Source of the DNA: Acetispira formosa (nom. nud.)
GTDB lineage: Bacteria; Desulfobacterota; Desulfarculia; Adiutricales; Adiutricaceae
Direction: 5' to 3'
Assembly: GCA_023525915.1 (NCBI GenBank)
Contig: CP026657.1
Location: 3,062,001 to 3,126,000 of the forward strand
Length of the DNA stretch: 64,000 nt
Shown: in pieces, positions 36,496 to 45,021 of the stretch
Layout: each line of letters starts with the position of its first letter
How positions within the stretch are numbered: position 1 is the stretch's first letter
Translations under genes and position numbers: made by a program
The notes under the pieces: model-generated
Databases searched by the model: none
Seen by the model: the letters and a program-made list of their open reading frames with translations, nothing else
What the model was told of the DNA's origin: nothing

Positions 36496-36531
36496 GGCCC
36501 GCCGATTCATTGATGATTGAATCGGCGGGCC
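36496..36531 (-). terminator. Terminator between convergent genes
   Basis: Perfect 14-bp stem GGCCCGCCGATTCA / TGAATCGGCGGGCC. On the minus strand it is followed by GGTTTTCG and ends the nitroreductase gene. It may also serve the kinase gene. Confidence 0.75.
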
Positions 36532-36568
36532 GCTGGTTTGATAAAAAATCTTCAGGACCGGCTAACGG

Positions 36569-37249
36569 TCACTTGGATTGAAAGCCGATGGTTTGCCCCA
36601 AGAGCGGCTCATAAGTATTATTCAGCCCCAGAAGTTTACGCAGAGCCTCCTGGTCAATGGAACTGCGGACAATGACGTTCAAGCCGCTTGAGGCGCAATA
36701 AAGATAGACGCTCTGCGACATGTGACCAACGTCATAGGAGACGTTGACGCGTTTATCCATCTCGGTGCTGCCCGGAGCCTGAGACATGTGAGCCACATAC
36801 AGCAGATTCAACGGAGCGTCGGCCACATAGTTCTGCACCCCGGTCGCCGCCCGGTGATCACCCTTCTGAATCAGCTTCAGTTCGTGAGCCTCCGGCTCAT
36901 AACGGTATATGCCGTCGGACATGAAAGCGTAAATATCAATGCACTGGCTGTTGTGTCCCGAAGGAAAAGTGCGCCCCGGCTTTTCACCGTCGACGGCCGG
37001 ACGGTTGACGCCGCCGGCCGCCCAGAGTAATTCCGAAAGCTGCTGCTGAGTCAGGGCCCTGGCCGAATCAAAACTCCGATCAGACTTGCGGTTTTTCAGG
37101 GCTGTCAGAATTGTCGCGCCGCTTTTGAATTTTGGCTCGGACAGTTTGATGGTCTCATCAGCAAAGGCCATGGTCGGCCCGATCAGCAAAACACAGATGA
37201 AAGCGGAGATAACCGCGGCGACTAAATACCTGGCTCCAACGATTTTCAT
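36569..37249 (-). CDS. Exported SagB-type nitroreductase-family protein
   Basis: 226 aa from ATG 37249, which has AAGGAG 8 nt upstream; a GTG 9 nt earlier is also open. Signal peptide (ending MAFA) or anchor, then a nitroreductase/FMN oxidoreductase fold of the SagB/ThcOx type: LKNRKSDRSFDSARALTQQQLSELLWAAGGVNRP, FPSGHNSQCIDIYAF, IYRYEPEAHEL, YDVGHMSQSVYLYCASSGLNVIVR. SagB-type enzymes normally oxidise azolines in peptide natural products, but many are stand-alone FMN reductases. An exported version is unusual because FMN must be supplied outside the cytoplasm. No RiPP genes are nearby. Confidence 0.8.
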   Translation of the reverse strand: MKIVGARYLVAAVISAFICVLLIGPTMAFADETIKLSEPKFKSGATILTALKNRKSDRSFDSARALTQQQLSELLWAAGGVNRPAVDGEKPGRTFPSGHNSQCIDIYAFMSDGIYRYEPEAHELKLIQKGDHRAATGVQNYVADAPLNLLYVAHMSQAPGSTEMDKRVNVSYDVGHMSQSVYLYCASSGLNVIVRSSIDQEALRKLLGLNNTYEPLLGQTIGFQSK

Positions 37250-37280
37250 TGAACGCACTCCTTATGAATAAATTGCCAGC

Positions 37281-37325
37281 AAAAAAACAGACCCTGCCTC
37301 TGTCTTAAAGCCGGGTCTGTTTTTT
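37281..37325. terminator. Bidirectional terminator
   Basis: Stem ACAGACCC / GGGTCTGT with A and T runs on both sides (AAAAAAAC ... TTTTTT). It lies between the 3' end of alaS and the upstream region of the nitroreductase gene; on the minus strand it terminates alaS. Confidence 0.8.
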
Positions 37326-37328
37326 GTC

Positions 37329-39995
37329 TCAAGAGGCCATAGTTTTAAACAATTCCAAAGCCGCCGGAATCTGACGCACATCGGGTCCGCCGGCCTGGGC
37401 CATATCGGGCCGTCCGCCGCCCTTGCCGCCCACAGTCTCGGCCATGCGGGCCACCAGTTCACCGGCTTTCAGGGAACCAGACAGGTCTGAGCCGACCATA
37501 ACCAGAAGCATGGCCTTGCCCTCACCGGAAACAGCGGCCAGGGCGATAACGCCGCCGGCCCCAAGGCGGTCTTTCACCTGGTCGCCAATGGCCCTCAGGG
37601 CCTTGGGATCAGCCGCCTCAACCTGGGCGGCCAGCACTTTGCGGCCGTTTTTGTCAGTAGCCAGCCGCACCAATTCCTCAACGTCCGGTCCCGTGGGCAT
37701 GCCGGAGCCGCCCTTTTCCAATTCCTTGATTCTGGCTTGGAGCTTAGCTATGCGGTCCGTCACTTCTTCGGGTTTGGCTTTCAGAGCGCCGCCGATTTCC
37801 AGAAGCTGATCGCGCTGTTTCTGCATGAATTCCACCGCAGCCTCGCCAGTGAGGCATTCGAAACGCCGCACCCCGGCCGCCACCGAGCCTTCGCCGATGA
37901 TAATGAACGTGCCGATCTGGCCGGTGGAGCAGATATGGGTGCCGCCGCAGAGTTCCTTGGAGTAATCACCCATGGACACCACTCGAACCTGTTCCCCATA
38001 ACGCTCTTCGAACAGGGCCACCGCGCCGGAGCGGGTGGCTTGGTCCATATCCATCACCTCCGTGTTGACCGGGTAATCGGCCCGGACGGCCTCGTTGACC
38101 ATTTTTTCGATCAGCTCGATATCCTGACGGCTGACGGCCGTGGGGTTGGTGAAGTCGAAACGCAGACGGTCGAAAGTGACCAGGGAACCGGACTGGCGCA
38201 CATGGTCGCCCAGCACAGTCCGCAGAGCCTTGTGCAGCAGATGGGTACTGCTGTGATTGCGGGCCGTGGAGAGACGGTGACGGCCGTCCACTTCCAGACG
38301 GGCCTTTTCATCGGCCGCGATGGAGCCGCCCGCCACCACCCCGATATGGAGGAAGACATTGGAACCGGGCGACTTCTGCACATCCCGAACCTCGACCACT
38401 CCGGCGGGGAATTTTATCTCGCCGCAGTCTCCGGCCTGGCCGCCGGAAAAAGCATAAAAGGGCGTCGATTCGAAAACCAGGGTGACTTCATCACCGGCCT
38501 CCGCCTTTTCAGCTTTCTTTCCATCTTTAACCAACAGGGCCACCGGCACATCGTCGGCCACCAGACTGTCATAGCCGGCGAAGGCGGTGGTGAAGCCCTT
38601 GGCCGTCAGTTCGTTGACCAGCGCGGCCACTTTATCATCCGCGCCCGCGCCGCCCTTCCAGGAGGCGCGGCTCTTGGCCTTCTGCTCGTCCATGGCCTCG
38701 TTGAAGCGGGTTTCGTCCACGGTCAGGCCGTGCTCACGGGCCACATCGCCCACCAGATCCAGGGGGAAACCATAGGTGTCATAAAGCTTGAAAGCCAGAC
38801 GGCCGTCGATGATCTTGCCCTTCTTTTTATTCAAATCTTCAATGGCCTCGCTCAGCATGTTCATGCCCGCGCCCAGAGTCTCGCCAAAACGTTCTTCCTC
38901 ACTGGTGATAATCTGCTTGATGTAGGCCCCGTTATCCACCAGATCGGGATAGGCCCCCTTCATCTCGGAGATGATCACGTCGGTCAATTCAGCCAGGAAG
39001 GGCTTGTCCAGGCCGAGTTTGCGGCCGTGGCGCACGGCCCGGCGCAGAATGCGGCGCAGAACATAGCCCCGGCCCAAATTCTCCGGGCGAACCCCGTCGC
39101 CGATGAGGAAAGTGACTGAACGCGCATGATCGGCCAGAACCCTGGTGGAGACGTTGGTTTCGAACCCCTCGTTGCCCGGCTTCAGTTCCTTGTTGTAGAC
39201 ATAGGGGATTTTGGTCATGCCCGCCACTTTTTCAATCAGCGGAGTGAAAAGGTCGGTCTCAAAGTTGGAGTAAACCCCCTGGCAGACGGCCGACAAACGC
39301 TCCAGACCCATGCCGGTGTCAATGGAAGGTTTGGGCAGCGGGGTCATGGTGCCGTCGGCAAAGCGCTCGAACTGCATGAAGACCAGGTTCCAGATTTCCA
39401 GGTAACGGTCGCAGTCGCAGCCCGGCTCGCATTCCGGGCGGCCGCAGCCCATGTGGTCGCCCTGGTCGATCAGGATTTCACTGCAAGGCCCGCAGGGGCC
39501 GGTATCGCCCATAGCCCAGAAATTATCCTTCTCACCCAGACGGTAAATGCGTTCGGTGGGAATGCCGGTCACTTTGCGCCAAAGCTCATAAGCCTCGTCA
39601 TCATCTTTATAGACGGTGGCGTAAAGCTTTTCCTTAGGCAGGCCGTATTCCTTGGTCAGAAGTTCCCAGGCGAAAGCAATGGCCTGCTCCTTAAAATAGT
39701 CCCCGAAAGAAAAATTTCCCAGCATTTCAAAAAAGGTATGGTGGCGAGCGGTGTAGCCCACGTTTTCCAGGTCATTGTGTTTGCCGCCGGCCCGGACGCA
39801 TTTCTGGGAAGTGGTGGCCCGATTGTAATCACGTTTTTCCTCGCCCGTGAAAATGCGCTTGAACTGCACCATGCCCGCGTTGGTAAACAACAGGGTCGGG
39901 TCGTCCTGGGGCACCAGGGAGCTGGAGGCCACTTTGCGGTGTCCATGGTCACCAAAGTAATTCAAAAATTTGCTTCGTACATCGTTCGCTTTCAT
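37329..39995 (-). CDS. alaS: Alanine--tRNA ligase
   Basis: 888 aa, full length. Class II catalytic domain at the N-terminus (MKANDVRSKFLNYFGDHGH, LFTNAGMVQFK, the FFEMLGNFSFGDYFK block). The editing domain has the zinc ligands in NHSSTHLLHKALR and KELCGGTHICSTGQIG. The C-terminal oligomerisation part is GGGRPDMAQAGG. It charges tRNA-Ala and clears mis-charged Ser and Gly. RBS AGAGG. A bidirectional terminator follows. Confidence 0.97.
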   Translation of the reverse strand: MKANDVRSKFLNYFGDHGHRKVASSSLVPQDDPTLLFTNAGMVQFKRIFTGEEKRDYNRATTSQKCVRAGGKHNDLENVGYTARHHTFFEMLGNFSFGDYFKEQAIAFAWELLTKEYGLPKEKLYATVYKDDDEAYELWRKVTGIPTERIYRLGEKDNFWAMGDTGPCGPCSEILIDQGDHMGCGRPECEPGCDCDRYLEIWNLVFMQFERFADGTMTPLPKPSIDTGMGLERLSAVCQGVYSNFETDLFTPLIEKVAGMTKIPYVYNKELKPGNEGFETNVSTRVLADHARSVTFLIGDGVRPENLGRGYVLRRILRRAVRHGRKLGLDKPFLAELTDVIISEMKGAYPDLVDNGAYIKQIITSEEERFGETLGAGMNMLSEAIEDLNKKKGKIIDGRLAFKLYDTYGFPLDLVGDVAREHGLTVDETRFNEAMDEQKAKSRASWKGGAGADDKVAALVNELTAKGFTTAFAGYDSLVADDVPVALLVKDGKKAEKAEAGDEVTLVFESTPFYAFSGGQAGDCGEIKFPAGVVEVRDVQKSPGSNVFLHIGVVAGGSIAADEKARLEVDGRHRLSTARNHSSTHLLHKALRTVLGDHVRQSGSLVTFDRLRFDFTNPTAVSRQDIELIEKMVNEAVRADYPVNTEVMDMDQATRSGAVALFEERYGEQVRVVSMGDYSKELCGGTHICSTGQIGTFIIIGEGSVAAGVRRFECLTGEAAVEFMQKQRDQLLEIGGALKAKPEEVTDRIAKLQARIKELEKGGSGMPTGPDVEELVRLATDKNGRKVLAAQVEAADPKALRAIGDQVKDRLGAGGVIALAAVSGEGKAMLLVMVGSDLSGSLKAGELVARMAETVGGKGGGRPDMAQAGGPDVRQIPAALELFKTMAS

Positions 39996-40094
39996 ATTAT
40001 GGACCTCTCGGGGTTGAAATGGCTTCTGATTATGTTTGGGGGTGCCAATCAGCTTTGGTATTATAAATCATAATTGATTTCAAGTCACGGGGAA

Positions 40095-40375
40095 TGAAAC
40101 AGAACAAATATTCGAAACGGCAAACCTAACCCCCTCAAGGCGGCTCACAGAAAAACCGCGGCCGTCACCCACCCAAACGCGGACACTGACCAGGCCGTGC
40201 GGGCGAAAAATTTTCTGTAAGTCGCTCGTAATTTTACTCCCCGGACGGGCACGGACCTACAAACCTCCGCCACTTTCACCCGGCCGGGAATACGAGAAAA
40301 TTACGAGCGACGTCAGAAATTTTTTTGCCCGCACGGCCGGGTTTTACCTTTGCCGTTCGCATGCGTTGGCCCTCT
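40095..40375 (+). repeat. RptC copy, shortened
   Basis: Carries the right two thirds of RptC: GGGCGAAAAATTTTCTGTAA with GTCGCTCGTAATTTT, the mirror AAAATTACGAGCGACGTCAG, and GGTTTTACCTTTGCC. The left third is reduced to ACGGCAAACC. Ends are too diverged for a target duplication. It sits upstream of alaS and downstream of recA. Confidence 0.75.
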
Positions 40376-40501
40376 AAACGTAAAAAGGGGGAACCTCCCT
40401 GAAAACTTCTTCAATGGTCAGCATCTTCGGCCGCCATTGTTGAATCAGGAGATTCCCCCTTCCGGGAGCGCGGCCCCAACGGCCTTTTTGAGACCCCGCC
40501 T

Positions 40502-41656
40502 CTATTCTTCGGTGGCAGCTTCACCAGCCTCGGCGGCCTCGGCCGCTTCGACCGCCTTGGTGTCCGCATCATGGGTCTCGATCATTTCAGCCATTTTCTC
40601 GGTCAGAAGGCCGTAAGCGCCGCGCAGCTTGGATTCGATCTCAGCGGCGATATCCTTGTTTTCCATCAGGAAGCGGCGGGAATTCTCTTTGCCCTGGCCC
40701 AGACGTTCACCATTATATGAATACCAGGAGCCGCTCTTGTCCACGATGTTCAGGGCCGAACCCAGTTCCAGAAGTTCGCCTTCCTTGGAAATGCCGCGGC
40801 CAAAGATGATGTCGAACTCGGCTTCTTTGAAGGGAGGGGCCAGCTTGTTCTTCAAAACCTTGGCCCGGACGATGTTGCCAAGGCGTTCCTCGCCCTCGGT
40901 GACTTTGCCTTTATAGCGGATTTCAATGCGCTGGGTGGCGTAAAATTTCAGGGCGTTGCCGCCGGTGGTCACTTCATTGGAGCCATAGGTGACCCCGATC
41001 TTGGAGCGAACCTGGTTGATGAAAATGACCGCCGCCATTGAGCGGTGAATGGCCCCGGTGAGCTTGCGCAGAGCCTGGCTCATCAGGCGGGCCTGGAGGC
41101 CCACATGGCTGTCGCCCATATCGCCGTTGATTTCGGCCTCGGGGACCAGCGCGGCCACGGAATCAATGACAATCAGGTCCACAGCCCCGCTGCGCACCAG
41201 AATCTCGGCGATATCAAGGGCCTGTTCGCCGTTATCGGGCTGGCTGATCAAAAGTTCGTCGGTATTGACGCCCAGACGGCGGGCATAGCTGACATCCATG
41301 GCGTGCTCGGCGTCGATATAGGCGGCCAGACCGGGCTGCCCCATGGGGTTCAACATCTTTTGCACTTCAGCCACCACATGGAGGGCCAAAGTGGTTTTGC
41401 CAGAGCTCTCAGGCCCATAAATTTCGATAATGCGGCCCCTGGGAATGCCGCCGATGCCCAAGGCCGCGTCCAGGGCGATGGAGCCGGTGGAGATGACGGG
41501 CACATTTTCCTGTTCCTGCTCGCCGAGTTTCATGATGGAGCCCTTGCCGAAATCTTTTTCGATCTGGGTCAGGGCGGTGGCCAGGGCTTTATCCCTCAGT
41601 TCCTGGGGGCTGAGGGCCTTGTCTTTTTTTTTAGTCGCGGGTTCCGCTTTGCTCAT
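40502..41656 (-). CDS. recA: Recombinase RecA
   Basis: 384 aa, full length. Walker [10 protein letters not shown] (81-89), Walker [18 protein letters not shown]1 and L2 loops ([35 protein letters not shown]). The acidic Ala/Glu-rich C-terminal tail is typical. It drives homologous recombination and activates LexA. A putative SOS-type palindrome lies 32-46 bases upstream of the ATG. Downstream, an imperfect GGGGGAA..TTCCCCC inverted repeat (40386-40460) may terminate the gene. Confidence 0.98.
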   Translation of the reverse strand: MSKAEPATKKKDKALSPQELRDKALATALTQIEKDFGKGSIMKLGEQEQENVPVISTGSIALDAALGIGGIPRGRIIEIYGPESSGKTTLALHVVAEVQKMLNPMGQPGLAAYIDAEHAMDVSYARRLGVNTDELLISQPDNGEQALDIAEILVRSGAVDLIVIDSVAALVPEAEINGDMGDSHVGLQARLMSQALRKLTGAIHRSMAAVIFINQVRSKIGVTYGSNEVTTGGNALKFYATQRIEIRYKGKVTEGEERLGNIVRAKVLKNKLAPPFKEAEFDIIFGRGISKEGELLELGSALNIVDKSGSWYSYNGERLGQGKENSRRFLMENKDIAAEIESKLRGAYGLLTEKMAEMIETHDADTKAVEAAEAAEAGEAATEE

Positions 41657-41687
41657 GGATTGCCTCTACTTTAAAAGATATGATCAC

Positions 41688-41702
41688 TGTTTGCGATAAA
41701 CA
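41688..41702. promoter_or_regulatory. Candidate LexA (SOS) box upstream of recA
   Basis: TGTTT-GCGAT-AAACA, a 15-bp palindrome (extended CTGTTTGCGATAAACAT) in the recA promoter region, close to the E. coli CTGT-N8-ACAG pattern. Delta-type LexA boxes vary, so this is a guess. Confidence 0.4.
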
Positions 41703-41752
41703 TATTAGCTTATCAGATATACCATTGTTCGCCCAATTTGACAACTTCGGGT

Positions 41753-41927
41753 CAGCAATTCTCAAAATAAACTTTTTCCCCTGAACTTGTGGCGTGCAGC
41801 TACACAAAAAGCGTGTTTTCTGTTTCGCGAGCGGCTATTTTTCCGTCAAAACCAGTCGCCTCTCGCTCCGTCTCGCTAGGCTCGACCCCGGCTTTATGCG
41901 GCGGCGTCGCCATAATTAGAATTGCTG
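41753..41927 (+). mobile_element. RptA MITE downstream of the Cas4-like gene
   Basis: 175 bp from CAGCAATTCTCAAAATAAAC to CCATAATTAGAATTGCTG, with core hairpin ACAAAAAGCGTG and TCCGTCTCGCTAGGCTCGAC. It ends 9 bases beyond the stop of the nuclease gene, in the convergent direction. The flanking 9-mers (ACTTCGGGT / TTGCGGGCG) do not match, so this copy has probably recombined or diverged. Confidence 0.78.
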
Positions 41928-41936
41928 TTGCGGGCG

Positions 41937-42665
41937 CTATCCGGCTTTTTTGGCGGCCAGAGCTTCGCGGCAACTGGCCCTGAAACAGCAATGGGCGCAA
42001 TCTTCATCATAGGTTCCGTCCGGGGTGGCTGAAAAATCCATGACCTCCCCGACCCTGGCCCGGACCTGATTAAAAATTTCCGGGTCAAACTGGACCCGTT
42101 CAAAATGGAGTTCCTGGGTGCTTTTATTTTCCGCCACAAAAAGAGCCCGGTCCATCCTGGCAAAGCCCATGCGGCACTGGACCACTATTTCCAGGTCTAT
42201 GGCCGAGCCAAGGCCGAATTTTTCCAGGCGCTGAAAAACTGTGTCCGGCACAGGCTGAACTTCCAGAAGATGAGGCCGCCGGGTGAGGCCATAGATGTAG
42301 CCGCACTCCAGAGAGCCGGTCCAATCCACCCGATAACCGGCCCGCCGCAGATCCCGCACCACAATGCGCCGGGCCAGGCGGCCGCGCTCCAGTGCCCGGG
42401 CCAGGCAGCCATAGGCCGACCGGGGTCTGATGCCGTTGAGGCCAAACCACAAAGCCCGGCCACATTTCAGCGACATCATTTCCGGGTCAAGCCTGACCGG
42501 CGGACGGGTGCGGCTCCTCCGGTCCTCATCGGCCAGGCAGGCCGAATAAACCCGGTTCGCCGCGTGTTGACAGGCCCCGGCAGTCTCCTGTTCGGAGCGA
42601 GCCGGTGCGACGGTAGAAGGCTTATCCGCCGGGCGGTTTTGAAAATAAGGCGACAGATCAACCAT
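41937..42665 (-). CDS. Cas4/RecB-like PD-(D/E)XK nuclease, phage type
   Basis: 242 aa. An N-terminal Cys (SLKCGRALWFGL) and three C-terminal Cys (CAHCCFRASC) suggest the Fe-S-bound Cas4-like layout. The ExK of the nuclease core is in LFVAENKSTQELHFERVQFD. The preceding MGFARMDRALFVAENK resembles exonuclease proteins of phage recombination modules. Likely role: processing of DNA ends together with the DUF669-type protein encoded upstream. No cas genes or CRISPR array are in the window. The assignment is by motif only. Confidence 0.65.
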   Translation of the reverse strand: MVDLSPYFQNRPADKPSTVAPARSEQETAGACQHAANRVYSACLADEDRRSRTRPPVRLDPEMMSLKCGRALWFGLNGIRPRSAYGCLARALERGRLARRIVVRDLRRAGYRVDWTGSLECGYIYGLTRRPHLLEVQPVPDTVFQRLEKFGLGSAIDLEIVVQCRMGFARMDRALFVAENKSTQELHFERVQFDPEIFNQVRARVGEVMDFSATPDGTYDEDCAHCCFRASCREALAAKKAG

Positions 42666-42721
42666 TTGAATACTCCTCTACAGGATGGAAGCCCTGGAAA
42701 TTCTAGATGCCATCTGATCAG

Positions 42722-42845
42722 GGCGCTCAAAATCGGGGTCGACCAGAGGGAGACGGAGCGTCAGCGACTGATTGTGAAGCCGATTGGGCAATTCGTCGAG
42801 CGAAAATCACACTTTTCGCTCGGCTGTAAGCCGTAAGTTGAGGGG
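42722..42845 (-). repeat. RptA copy at the 3' end of the DUF669 gene
   Basis: Reverse orientation: GGGAGACGGAGCGTCAGCGAC, then GTCGAGCGAAAATCACAC with TTTTCGCTCGGC, and CCATATTTTGAATCGCCGCG at the end. It overlaps the last residues of the DUF669-type gene, so the present stop codon lies in the repeat. The core hairpin has mutated on both arms and still pairs (GCGAAAA..TTTTCGC). Confidence 0.7.
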
Positions 42846-43249
42846 AAAAAATCCATATTTTGAATCGCCGCGTAGCCCCTTACTTCATTTACCGGATCAT
42901 CCTCCTGTTCCACGGTCGCCACCGTTATCAGGCAGGGTAAATCATGAAGCTCTTCCGAATTATCTATGGCCTCCGGCGCGGGATGGCCAATGGCCTCGGC
43001 TATGGCCTTGAATTTTCCGTAACCATAGTTAACCGATTCCTCATCGCCGGAAAGAAGCACCCAGTCGAAAACACGCCTTGAGGCATAATCCCCGCCGGTC
43101 ACCATCCAGGTAAGCGCCAGTATCAACCATTGCGATTGAAAATGATCCAGATAGGTGCTGACTATGCGCGCTTCATATGTCCCCGGGGGTATGGGGCCGC
43201 GCGGCCAACAGGGAGGACGGCTATTCGGGTCCAATTCAGGCTTTTTCAT
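42761..43249 (-). CDS. DUF669-type phage single-strand annealing/binding protein, altered C-terminus
   Basis: 162 aa from ATG 43249, behind AAAGGAG (8 nt). Recognisable DUF669 pattern: IPPGTYEARIVSTYL, LILALTWMVTGGDYASRRVFDWVLL, YGYGKFKAIAEAIGHPAPEAIDNSEELHDLPC, and NEVRGY. DUF669 proteins occur next to nucleases in phage recombination modules. About 25 residues after NEVRGYAAI the reading enters the RptA repeat and continues to a stop inside it (YGLQPSEKCDFRSTNC...). The natural C-terminus was replaced by repeat-derived residues. Confidence 0.68.
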   Translation of the reverse strand: MKKPELDPNSRPPCWPRGPIPPGTYEARIVSTYLDHFQSQWLILALTWMVTGGDYASRRVFDWVLLSGDEESVNYGYGKFKAIAEAIGHPAPEAIDNSEELHDLPCLITVATVEQEDDPVNEVRGYAAIQNMDFFPSTYGLQPSEKCDFRSTNCPIGFTISR

Positions 43250-43324
43250 GAGGCACTCCTTTAACTGATTAATACAGAATTGAAAGCGGCCATGAATTCC
43301 GCCGTACCCGGCGGGCTTCATGAC

Positions 43325-43497
43325 CAGCGATTCTAATTATGGCTTTTTCCTAAACTTACGGCTCGTAGCTACACAAAAAGCGTGGTTTTTGTTTCGCGAG
43401 CATCTATTTTTCCGCCAAAACCAGTCGCCTCTCGCTCCGTCTCGCCAGGCTCGACCCCGGCTTTATGCGGCGGTGTCGACCATAATTAGAATTGCTG
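43325..43497 (+). mobile_element. RptA MITE, intact, 9-bp target duplication
   Basis: 173 bp with 18-bp terminal inverted repeats CAGCGATTCTAATTATGG and CCATAATTAGAATTGCTG. Flanked on both sides by CTTCATGAC (43316-43324 and 43498-43506). It lies between two genes of the phage-like operon, 22 bases from the stop of the 44020 gene. Confidence 0.9.
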
Positions 43498-43528
43498 CTT
43501 CATGACCGCACAGCGGATCGCGGGCGGT

Positions 43529-44020
43529 TTATTGGAGCATGTTTTCCACTGGAGAGCGCTGGATGATTCCCGCTGGAAGCCGGCCGTCACGCGGCTCGAA
43601 ACTCACTTGGGGTTCGCCTGGACTGACAGAGGCGGCGGCCTCTATCATTGATGAATAAGGCCCGAAACGCAGGGCGCCGGAAAGGGCCCGCTGATTTTTA
43701 GGCTCATAAACCCGGCGGAAAATTTTGTAAAAATAATCCTCGCCAATCTTCTCTTTCAGGCGCTCAAGGGCCTCCTGATCCCAGTTGAGGTTGCCGTGCA
43801 TCTGAATCCGGGCGCTGTGGACGCGGCCGAAAGCATGGCTGGTGCCGCTGCCCCGGCGGAATTCCACCCGCCCGGCCAGTTCCTGTTTCATAAGGTTCAG
43901 CTCATCAGCCAAGCGCTCCATTTTTTCCTTAAGGGCGGCGGCTTCGTCCACCAGCCTGGCGGTTGAGATGGTTTTAAGGCTCTCAATCAGTTCCACGTTG
44001 ATATTTGTGTTGGTGTTCAT
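43529..44020 (-). CDS. Phage-associated small protein with N-terminal coiled coil
   Basis: 163 aa from ATG 44020 (RBS AAAGGAGACGCC). First third: STARLVDEAAALKEKMERLADELNLMKQELAGRV, a coiled coil. Middle: WDQEALERLKEKIGEDYFYKIFRRVYEPKNQRALSGALRFGP. C-terminus unstructured. I do not know its function. It is the first gene of the minus-strand set that also encodes the DUF669-type protein and the nuclease, facing the repressor gene. Confidence 0.65.
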   Translation of the reverse strand: MNTNTNINVELIESLKTISTARLVDEAAALKEKMERLADELNLMKQELAGRVEFRRGSGTSHAFGRVHSARIQMHGNLNWDQEALERLKEKIGEDYFYKIFRRVYEPKNQRALSGALRFGPYSSMIEAAASVSPGEPQVSFEPRDGRLPAGIIQRSPVENMLQ

Positions 44021-44104
44021 GGCGTCTCCTTTGCGCTGTTTTAACGATTTCCAATAAACGCGCCGCACTGAGAGTTTAGGCGGTGCGTTGCTGATGATTT
44101 TAAT

Positions 44105-44259
44105 TTATGCTATTCGCGTATTAAAGTCAAGTATAATTTTATGCTAATCGCTAATCACTGTTTATGTGCGGTAAAATCCATTAAACATCAATAAACTGAA
44201 ATAATCAAGTGTTATAAATTAGCGAAAAAACACTTCCATTTTTTTAGCAATTAGCATAA
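44105..44259. promoter_or_regulatory. Prophage operator region with repeated TTAGC sites
   Basis: AT-rich divergent intergenic region. Similar sites: TTATGCTATTCGCGTA (44105-44120), TTATGCTAATCGCTAAT (44139-44155), TTAGCGA (44219-44225) and TTAGCAATTAGCATAA (44244-44259, inverted relative to the second). These look like binding sites for the S24 repressor controlling both directions. Confidence 0.55.
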
Positions 44260-44280
44260 TATGTAACAAAAGGGGGTTAG

Positions 44281-45021
44281 TTGACGACTATGGATACTGA
44301 TAAAATTTTTCAAACAGCACTAAAGACGGAAGTCAAAGAGAGTCTCGACACCCAGACTAACATAGCGAAAAAGGCCGGAATTTCAGTTGCGTACTTAAAC
44401 GACCTGATTCACGGCCGGCGATTTGGCACTGAAGATGTGCGGCGCCGTCTGGCAGTGGTATTTGGCTGGCCCCATTATGAGGCTTTTTTGAATATCGGCC
44501 GCCAGGAATTGGGAATGCCGCTGGTAAAAGAGGCTCCGGCCGAAGAATCTGACCCGCACTATATGAATACGGTGGAATTGAGTGACCGTGGATTTTTTGC
44601 AGTGCCGTTTTCAGACAACATGCGGTTGGCGGCCGGTCCAGGCGGCACCATTGAGGTGACTGATGAGGCGGAGGTGAGCCATATAGTGGTGCACGGTCCG
44701 TCGCTGGGGCGGCACAACGCCAAAAAGCTTCAGGCCTTCCGGGTGGGCGGAGATTCAATGGAGCCGGTGATAGCTAAAAACGGGATTGTAATGGCTGACC
44801 TGAAGCACAACGACGCCCGCCACATTCATGAGGGCAGCATTTATGTGCTTTGCTGGGATCGTGATGAAGGGGAATGCGCGGTTAAATATCTGAGGTGGGC
44901 GGAAAAGGGAAAGCTGTTGTCGGTGGAATCTGAAAACAGTTTTTACAAGCCGGTCTTCAAAAGTGTGGATGAAGTGGTTCTGATAGGCAAAGTAATCTGG
45001 GCCTGGCGCGACTTCGACTAA
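44281..45021 (+). CDS. CI-like phage repressor with S24 peptidase domain
   Basis: 246 aa from TTG 44281 (AAGGGGG 4-5 nt upstream); ATG 44290 is an alternative. N-terminal HTH (about 20-65; TNIAKKAGISVAYLNDLIHGRRFG) followed by a linker and a C-terminal S24 autoprotease domain (about 105-235) with S159 in VGGDSMEP and K202 in CAVKYLRW. Such repressors cleave themselves when RecA filaments form, inducing the prophage. Here it guards a three-gene cassette. No integrase or structural genes remain, so this is a remnant or a domesticated module. Confidence 0.85.
   Translation: MTTMDTDKIFQTALKTEVKESLDTQTNIAKKAGISVAYLNDLIHGRRFGTEDVRRRLAVVFGWPHYEAFLNIGRQELGMPLVKEAPAEESDPHYMNTVELSDRGFFAVPFSDNMRLAAGPGGTIEVTDEAEVSHIVVHGPSLGRHNAKKLQAFRVGGDSMEPVIAKNGIVMADLKHNDARHIHEGSIYVLCWDRDEGECAVKYLRWAEKGKLLSVESENSFYKPVFKSVDEVVLIGKVIWAWRDFD

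Noticed and set aside
37737-39119. Open frame of 460 codons on the plus strand
   Set aside because: Antisense shadow of alaS.
41744-41936. 9-bp target duplication at the RptA copy 41753-41927
   Set aside because: The flanking 9-mers ACTTCGGGT and TTGCGGGCG do not match.
41937-42665. Cas4-like nuclease as evidence of a CRISPR-Cas locus
   Set aside because: No other cas gene and no array in the window; neighbours are phage-type (DUF669, S24 repressor).
44281-45021. S24 protein as the cellular LexA
   Set aside because: HTH is of the XRE/CI type, it stands divergent to phage-like genes with its own operator set, and the length exceeds that of LexA.
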